Shown here: piece after piece, positions 1 through 3,904 of the stretch
How positions within the stretch are numbered: position 1 is the first letter of the stretch
How the letters are laid out: the number at the start of each line of letters is the position of its first letter
Assembly: GCA_045636245.1 (NCBI GenBank)
Contig: JAZTXA010000086.1
Coordinates: 1 to 6,543 of the forward strand
Length of the DNA stretch: 6,543 nucleotides
Source of the DNA: RGIG7213 sp045636245
Lineage (GTDB): Bacteria; Bacillota; Clostridia; Oscillospirales; CAG-272
Direction: 5' to 3'
Notes under the pieces: generated by a model
Databases searched by the model: none
What the model saw: the letters and a program-made list of their open reading frames with translations, nothing else
Told to the model about the DNA's origin: nothing
Position numbers and translations under genes: made by a program

Positions 1-379
1 CCTGTATACTTGTATGCAGATCAGATGTTGTTGAAGTGCTTAAATGCGGAATCACATTGATGCCGTAGTTTTCCTTCATTATCTGTACTCGCTGATATAC
101 GGCGCTTTTAACACCGTCGTCCGAATCTTCTTCAAGGAAAAAATCCTCATTATTCGCCCACAGCGAACCGGCACCTCCCTCGCAAAGAACCACGAAATCT
201 TTGTTTTCGTAAGATTCTTCCGGTAGTTCAATAGTATAATTTTTATCCTCTGAGGTTTCATCGGCTTGCACAGTGTGAGAAGACACATCTGTATTTTGTA
301 TATCATCGGTGCAAGATGTTACAAAAGGAAGCACCGTAAGGCATGCCAATATGAAGGATAAAAGTTTTTTGTGTTTCAA
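1..379 (-). CDS. Solute-binding-protein-like lipoprotein, N-terminal part (cut by window edge)
   Basis: The 126 codons seen are open from a TTG start at 379-377 to the window edge. TTG is chosen because AAAGGCGGG lies 6 nt upstream (386-394) and a lipoprotein signal peptide begins right there: KHKK, a hydrophobic stretch, then lipobox V20-T-S-C23. A polar linker (about 24-55) follows. The mature domain then opens with a beta strand (KDFVVL, 60-65), a Trp at 74, an acidic FFLEED block (80-85), and AVYQR...ENYGINV (93-109). From memory, this order (strand, W, EE, A-V-Y-x-R, x-x-Y-x-I) is typical of the N-terminus of Clostridia extracellular solute-binding proteins, which capture sugars or other nutrients for ABC importers. 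Permease genes would lie off the left edge, so the substrate is unknown. The gene is transcribed away from hppA. The lipoprotein call is strong. The solute-binding call is moderate because only the first quarter or so is visible. Confidence 0.72.
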   Translation of the reverse strand, partial: MKHKKLLSFILACLTVLPFVTSCTDDIQNTDVSSHTVQADETSEDKNYTIELPEESYENKDFVVLCEGGAGSLWANNEDFFLEEDSDDGVKSAVYQRVQIMKENYGINVIPHLSTSTTSDLHTSIQ

Positions 380-385
380 ATTAAT

Positions 386-394
386 CCCGCCTTT
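386..394 (-). promoter_or_regulatory. Ribosome binding site deciding the TTG start
   Basis: On the minus strand, AAAGGCGGG is separated by 6 nt from the TTG at 379-377. No ATG or GTG is available at a suitable distance before the signal peptide, so this site fixes TTG as the start of the lipoprotein gene. Confidence 0.7.
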
Positions 395-412
395 CCCACG
401 TGTTTACAATTT

Positions 413-441
413 ATTATAAAAGATTTTTTTCTTTTTGTCAA
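413..441 (-). promoter_or_regulatory. Consensus sigma-A promoter of the leftward lipoprotein gene
   Basis: On the minus strand there is a perfect TTGACA (441-436), a 17-bp spacer and a perfect TATAAT (418-413). Transcription should begin near 406, giving a leader of roughly 27 nt before the TTG start. A full match in both boxes with ideal spacing suggests high basal strength unless a repressor acts. The palindrome at 502-530 lies 60-90 bp upstream. Confidence 0.88.
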
Positions 442-501
442 GGCTTGTACAGATAATTTGTAATTCATAATCATTCAGAGCACTTACGGTTAGTTATGAA
501 A

Positions 502-530
502 TTTATTTTGCAGTAAACTTGCAAAATAAA
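502..530. repeat. Perfect 10-bp inverted repeat, possible operator
   Basis: TTTATTTTGC (502-511) and GCAAAATAAA (521-530) are exact reverse complements around a 9-nt centre; A512/T520 could add one pair. The arms are AT-rich and no T-run follows on either strand, so it does not look like a terminator. Its place between two divergent promoters fits a binding site for a dimeric regulator, but no regulator gene is in view. Confidence 0.5.
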
Positions 531-563
531 AATACATCAAACAGATGTAGGAAAGGAGAAATA

Positions 564-629
564 ATGTTAACTTCTCACAAAAATGTGTTAAATTCGCATG
601 TTTTTGTGCTGTTTGGGTGTGTCAAATAA
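564..629 (+). CDS. Possible 21-codon leader peptide or small ORF
   Basis: An ATG at 564 is preceded by a good Shine-Dalgarno (GAAAGGAG, 551-558) at 5-nt spacing, and the frame closes at TAA 627-629. The product would be MLTSHKNVLNSHVFVLFGCVK, basic and polar at first, then a short hydrophobic VFVLFG run. It lies upstream of the hppA promoter, so it would need its own promoter, and I see no convincing one. There is no run of regulatory codons of the kind seen in attenuation leaders. It may be a real small gene, a leader on a longer hppA transcript, or chance. Confidence 0.2.
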   Translation: MLTSHKNVLNSHVFVLFGCVK

Positions 630-638
630 CATTTTTGT
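577..638. repeat. Inverted pair of ACAAAAATGT elements
   Basis: ACAAAAATGT (577-586) recurs as its exact reverse complement ACATTTTTGT (629-638). A related ATGTTTTTGT lies at 598-607. Each element is itself nearly palindromic (ACA...TGT). The second copy ends about 20 bp before the hppA -35 box. This could be a paired operator, but the region is AT-rich enough for chance to matter. Confidence 0.3.
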
Positions 639-658
639 TAAAATTATTGTGTTTTCTA

Positions 659-687
659 TTGACAAAATCAAACCCATTTGCTATACT
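659..687 (+). promoter_or_regulatory. hppA promoter (sigma-A type)
   Basis: TTGACA (659-664, perfect) is followed by a 17-bp spacer and TATACT (682-687, five of six consensus bases). Initiation is expected near 694, leaving a leader of about 74 nt before the hppA start. The near-ideal promoter suits a constitutive, well-expressed energy-metabolism gene. Confidence 0.85.
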
Positions 688-735
688 TATTTCAATACAG
701 TTGCAAAAAACTGTAAATACTTAAATGATGACTTA

Positions 736-750
736 AACCGATCAGCGGTT
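736..750 (+). other. Small hairpin just before the hppA Shine-Dalgarno
   Basis: AACCG (736-740) and CGGTT (746-750) pair around an ATCAG loop and abut the ribosome binding site without covering it. A stem at this spot could keep the site open or stabilise the leader. At only 5 bp it may also be incidental. Confidence 0.25.
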
Positions 751-757
751 AAAGGAG
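751..757 (+). promoter_or_regulatory. Strong ribosome binding site of hppA
   Basis: AAAGGAGG (751-758) is a near-complete anti-16S match, about 9-10 nt before the ATG at 768. It supports ATG 768 over other in-frame starts and predicts efficient translation. Confidence 0.85.
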
Positions 758-767
758 GAATTACTTT

Positions 768-2873
768 ATGGATTTGTCATTCTTGGCACCGATAGGTGCG
801 GTCATCGCCTTGCTTTTCGCTTTTTACAATGCGATGAAGGTGAAAAAGGCTGATGAAGGCAGTGAAAAGGTAAGAGAACTTTCAAAATCAATAAGCCAGG
901 GCGCAAATGCGTATCTGAAAAGACAGTACAAAACCGTCATAATTTTCTTCGCTTTTGCTTTCGTTGCATTCCTTGCGCTTTCGTTTATCAAACCTGAAGG
1001 AAATACACTTATTTCAAAGTTTACACCCTTTGCGTTCCTTACGGGAGGTACATTCTCGGCTTTGTCGGGATATCTCGGTATGAAGATCGCCACAATGGGT
1101 AACGGCAGAACAACGACTGCGGCGCAGAATAGCCTTAATAAGGGCTTGCGTGTTGCATTTTCTGCAGGCTCTGTTATGGGATTTGTTGTTGTAGGTCTCG
1201 GACTTCTCGATATTTCCATTTGGTATCTTTTGCTCAGATTTGTTTTTGACCTGACAACAGTAGAGATCGGTGCAAACATGGTAACATTCGGTATCGGTGC
1301 ATCGACAATGGCAATTTTCGCACGTGTAGGCGGCGGTATCTTCACAAAGGCTGCTGACGTAGGTGCTGACCTTGTAGGTAAGGTTGAAGCGGGCATCCCC
1401 GAAGACGATGCAAGAAACCCCGCAACTATTGCCGATAACGTAGGCGATAACGTAGGTGACGTTGCAGGTATGGGTGCTGACCTTTACGAATCGTATGTAG
1501 GTTCTATCGTTTCCGCACTTTCTCTTGCGGTTGCCGCAGGCTTCACATCGTTTGACAAAATGGTGCTTCCTTTGCTTCTTGCCGTTCTCGGCGTTGTTTG
1601 TTCCGTTATCGGTACATTCTTTGTTCGCTGCGGTGAGAGCACAGACCAAAAGGTACTTCTTTCCGCATTGAGACGCGGTACATATATAAGTGCTATTGCA
1701 TTTGCAGCAGGTGCGTTCCCCCTTATCTGGTTCATACTCGGTAAGGAATATATCGGCATATACGGTGCGGTTGTTTCGGGTCTGCTTGCAGGTGTTCTTA
1801 TAGGTTATTTTACAGAATATTTCACATCTGACACATATAAGCCCACACAGAAGCTGGCGGCAACTTCTGAAACAGGATCCGCTACGATAATCATCGGCGG
1901 CTTCTCCCTTGGTCTTAAGAGCTGTGTTGCTCCTATCGTTATAGTTGCAATTTCGGTTTTGACATCATTCGTTGTTTCCGGCGGTAACCTCGGCGATGGT
2001 ATGAACATGGGCTTGTTCGGTATTGCTATCTCCGCTGTCGGTATGCTTTCAACGCTCGGTATCACACTTGCAACAGATGCTTACGGCCCTATTGCAGACA
2101 ACGCAGGCGGTATTGCACAGATGGCAGGTCTTGACGAAGTGGTAAGAGAAAGAACAGACGCACTTGACTCTCTCGGTAACACAACAGCCGCAACAGGTAA
2201 GGGCTTTGCAATAGGCTCTGCGGCACTCACGGCACTTTCTTTGATCGTTGCTTTTAAACAGCAGGTAGAGGCTATGGGTGTTGAACTTATGACAGAGATC
2301 ATAAATCCCGTTGTCATGATCGGTGTGTTTATAGGCGCTATGCTCCCGTTTGTATTTGCAGCTTTGACAATGGAAGCTGTCGGTAACGCTGCGCAGAGTA
2401 TCGTTGTTGAAGTAAGACGTCAGTTCAGAGAGATCAAAGGCATTATGGAAGGAAGCGCTAAGCCCGACTATAGAAAATGTGTTGATCTTTGTACGAAATC
2501 TTCCTTGCATTACATGATAGCTCCTTCGGTTCTTGCTGTTTTGACACCTATTGTGGTTGGTATCATTCTCGGTCCTTCAGGTATTGCAGGTATGCTTTGC
2601 GGCGCTGTTGTTTCCGGTTTCTTGCTCGCGATTCTTATGTCCAATGCGGGCGGCGCATGGGATAACGCGAAGAAGTATATCGAAGGCGGTAACCACGGCG
2701 GTAAGGGAAGCGATAACCACAAGGCGGCAGTCGTTGGTGACACTGTCGGCGACCCCTTCAAGGATACAAGCGGTCCTTCGATAAATATTCTTATCAAGCT
2801 TCTTTCAATCGTTTCCATCGTATTTGCATATATAATTGCGAATTACAACATTGTTGATTTCTTTATAAAGTAA
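768..2873 (+). CDS. hppA: Membrane-bound ion-translocating pyrophosphatase, K+-dependent Na+-type
   Basis: This 701-residue polytopic membrane protein couples hydrolysis of cytoplasmic pyrophosphate to export of Na+ (possibly also H+). Length and motifs fit the family throughout. The pyrophosphate/Mg site includes D197...K205-V-E207 (the DX7KXE pattern) and DNVGDNVGD (223-231). The C-terminal catalytic set includes D632 and GDTVGDPFKD (657-666). In GNTTAATGKG (470-479) the position that is Lys in K+-independent enzymes is Ala474, marking the K+-dependent branch. Glu241, in DLYESY, sits at the helix-6 position used by Na+-pumping members rather than shifted one turn as in plant H+ pumps. Hydrophobic helices fill the rest, starting at residues 5-23. 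ATG 768 has an excellent Shine-Dalgarno. The gene has its own promoter and terminator and so is probably monocistronic. Family identity is near certain; ion choice is inferred from two residues. Confidence 0.97.
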   Translation: MDLSFLAPIGAVIALLFAFYNAMKVKKADEGSEKVRELSKSISQGANAYLKRQYKTVIIFFAFAFVAFLALSFIKPEGNTLISKFTPFAFLTGGTFSALSGYLGMKIATMGNGRTTTAAQNSLNKGLRVAFSAGSVMGFVVVGLGLLDISIWYLLLRFVFDLTTVEIGANMVTFGIGASTMAIFARVGGGIFTKAADVGADLVGKVEAGIPEDDARNPATIADNVGDNVGDVAGMGADLYESYVGSIVSALSLAVAAGFTSFDKMVLPLLLAVLGVVCSVIGTFFVRCGESTDQKVLLSALRRGTYISAIAFAAGAFPLIWFILGKEYIGIYGAVVSGLLAGVLIGYFTEYFTSDTYKPTQKLAATSETGSATIIIGGFSLGLKSCVAPIVIVAISVLTSFVVSGGNLGDGMNMGLFGIAISAVGMLSTLGITLATDAYGPIADNAGGIAQMAGLDEVVRERTDALDSLGNTTAATGKGFAIGSAALTALSLIVAFKQQVEAMGVELMTEIINPVVMIGVFIGAMLPFVFAALTMEAVGNAAQSIVVEVRRQFREIKGIMEGSAKPDYRKCVDLCTKSSLHYMIAPSVLAVLTPIVVGIILGPSGIAGMLCGAVVSGFLLAILMSNAGGAWDNAKKYIEGGNHGGKGSDNHKAAVVGDTVGDPFKDTSGPSINILIKLLSIVSIVFAYIIANYNIVDFFIK

Positions 2874-2880
2874 GCTCATT

Positions 2881-2916
2881 AAAGGCGGACACGTTATGTC
2901 CGCCTTTTGAATTTTT
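2881..2916 (+). terminator. Rho-independent terminator of hppA
   Basis: AAAGGCGGACA (2881-2891) and TGTCCGCCTTT (2897-2907) form a perfect 11-bp stem with a 5-nt loop, followed by a broken T-tract (TTTTGAATTTTT). It begins 8 nt after the hppA stop codon and insulates hppA from the lipoprotein genes downstream. Confidence 0.92.
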
Positions 2917-2925
2917 CTCTGCATG

Positions 2926-2954
2926 TTGATTTTGTCAAAATTATGTGGTACAAT
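2926..2954 (+). promoter_or_regulatory. Promoter of the two-lipoprotein operon (extended -10)
   Basis: TTGATT (2926-2931, four of six) is followed by a 17-bp spacer and TACAAT (2949-2954, five of six). A TG one base before the -10 (2946-2947) makes it an extended -10 promoter that compensates for the weaker -35. The start is expected near 2961, giving a leader of about 23 nt. It lies just after the hppA terminator, which supports separate control of the downstream pair. Confidence 0.72.
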
Positions 2955-2983
2955 CAAGGTAACTTTATTCGAAAGGTAATTTT

Positions 2984-3892
2984 GTGATGAAAAAGATATT
3001 TATTTGTATGCTTGCTTGCGCACTTCTTTTGTGTTCCTGCGAGATTGGAGAAAAGAGCAGCGGAAGTGAGGAAAACACAGATTTAATTACGGAGGAAGAA
3101 ATGACAACACCCGAAACAGAAGAACAGGAAGAAGAAAAACTGTACTATGTTCGCCGCTATGCGGAGCCGAAGGAAGAAGAACTCAGACTTGAAATATTTG
3201 AATATAAAGATCTTGAAGCGGCACGTTTATATGTTGACGATCCGTATAATGCCGCCCTCGGATACGCTGTTTATGACGAAAACGGCAATTTTGTATACGG
3301 CAAATACAGCGAATATGTAACAAAGCTTCTCGGTGAAGCAAAGCATGTTGCGGATTTTATAAAAACAGAGCAGTATATTTACGGTGATGCAAAAACAAAT
3401 CCCGGTGTTATGTACGAAAGATTTTTAAACGGAAGTCAGCTTCGTGAAAGAGTTGTTTCCTGTGACCGTTTTGTCGGTTGGACACTTTACAATCTCGGTT
3501 ACAAGGATCAGCCCGAACAGTCGGGACTTTTTGTGTGGAATAACGGAAGCGTGCATGATATGAATACATACCTTGAAAGCAAGGGATTTGAGAAGATTGA
3601 AAGTGCAAGACAGCTTCAGGCAGGTGATATCGTATTTGTAAATCCCGCAAAATCATCATCCGGAAAAACATATCCCGCGCATGTTTTTTTGTGCGCAGGT
3701 AAAGCTGACGGTGGTAAATTCTACCGCTACGATGCAGGAAGCCGGAATAGAATAAGATGTGAAAACGTTCAGGGATTTGGCGCAGATTATTCAGCGTACA
3801 ATACAAGCGGACAGCCGTTTAATGAAACTATTACAAGCTTCATGCACGCATACAGATACGTTGAAAATGTTTCTGAACTTCCGTCATCATAA
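2984..3892 (+). CDS. Lipoprotein with NlpC/P60-like (papain-fold) cysteine hydrolase domain
   Basis: Signal peptide: MMKK, a hydrophobic run, then L16-C-S-C19, which makes Cys19 the probable lipid anchor (Ser at -1). GTG 2984 and ATG 2987 are adjacent starts; GAAAGG at 2971-2976 serves either, and GTG has the better spacing. Residues 24-52 are a Glu/Thr-rich spacer. Residues 53-150 form an unrecognised alpha/beta region that includes YDENGNFVYG (97-106). From 153 on the protein reads as a papain-like hydrolase: Cys160 in SCDRFVGWTLYNLGY opening a helix, LQAGDIVF (211-218), His233 in AHVFLCAGK, and Asp250 in YRYDAGS as the likely third residue. NlpC/P60, CHAP and amidase families share this C-GD-HV-D order and usually cut peptidoglycan peptide or amide bonds. 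The exact family and substrate are not settled. The gene is the first of an operon with the GDPD gene 12 nt downstream. Confidence 0.75.
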   Translation: MMKKIFICMLACALLLCSCEIGEKSSGSEENTDLITEEEMTTPETEEQEEEKLYYVRRYAEPKEEELRLEIFEYKDLEAARLYVDDPYNAALGYAVYDENGNFVYGKYSEYVTKLLGEAKHVADFIKTEQYIYGDAKTNPGVMYERFLNGSQLRERVVSCDRFVGWTLYNLGYKDQPEQSGLFVWNNGSVHDMNTYLESKGFEKIESARQLQAGDIVFVNPAKSSSGKTYPAHVFLCAGKADGGKFYRYDAGSRNRIRCENVQGFGADYSAYNTSGQPFNETITSFMHAYRYVENVSELPSS

Positions 3893-3897
3893 AGGAG
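3891..3897 (+). promoter_or_regulatory. Ribosome binding site overlapping the upstream stop codon
   Basis: AAAGGAG begins within the TAA stop (3890-3892) of the preceding gene and lies 7 nt before the TTG at 3905. It selects this TTG as the start: no ATG or GTG is nearby and the signal peptide begins exactly here. The arrangement suggests translational coupling of the two lipoproteins. Confidence 0.85.
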
Positions 3898-3904
3898 AAT
3901 AACA

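Larger units (their letters stand above)
380..767. other. Divergent intergenic region, 388 bp
   Basis: This AT-rich stretch separates the leftward lipoprotein gene from rightward hppA. It contains the leftward promoter (413-441), a perfect palindrome (502-530), a Shine-Dalgarno plus 21-codon ORF (551-629), two inverted copies of ACAAAAATGT (577-586 and 629-638), the hppA promoter (659-687), a small hairpin (736-750) and the hppA ribosome binding site (751-757). I recognise no riboswitch class or structured RNA in it. The stretch from 442 to 500 shows nothing I can name. Confidence 0.8.

Noticed and set aside
44..306. Short open frames on both strands (44-226 plus, 79-306 minus)
   Set aside because: Both overlap the lipoprotein gene read from TTG 379, whose signal peptide, ribosome binding site and promoter are all in place; the alternatives have none.
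695..767. Possible riboswitch or structured regulatory RNA in the hppA leader
   Set aside because: The leader is only about 74 nt, has a single 5-bp hairpin, and shows no conserved core I recognise and no terminator-antiterminator pair.
598..795. A 65-codon plus-strand open frame running over the hppA promoter into the start of hppA
   Set aside because: It has no Shine-Dalgarno, contains the hppA -35 and -10 boxes and ribosome binding site, and overlaps hppA in another frame; the product looks like random translation.
824..1649. Long minus-strand open frames (190 and 211 codons) inside hppA
   Set aside because: They lie antisense to a confidently identified gene with strong codon bias; the products are compositionally odd (Cys/Lys/Arg-rich or Pro/Ala-rich) and no initiation signals were seen.
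1805..2818. Further minus-strand open frames within hppA (86, 153, 78 and 102 codons)
   Set aside because: They are antisense shadows of hppA without recognisable domains or ribosome binding sites.
2926..2937. TTGTCA at 2932-2937 as the -35 box of the operon promoter
   Set aside because: It would leave only an 11-bp spacer to TACAAT; TTGATT at 2926-2931 gives the standard 17 bp and an extended -10 is present.
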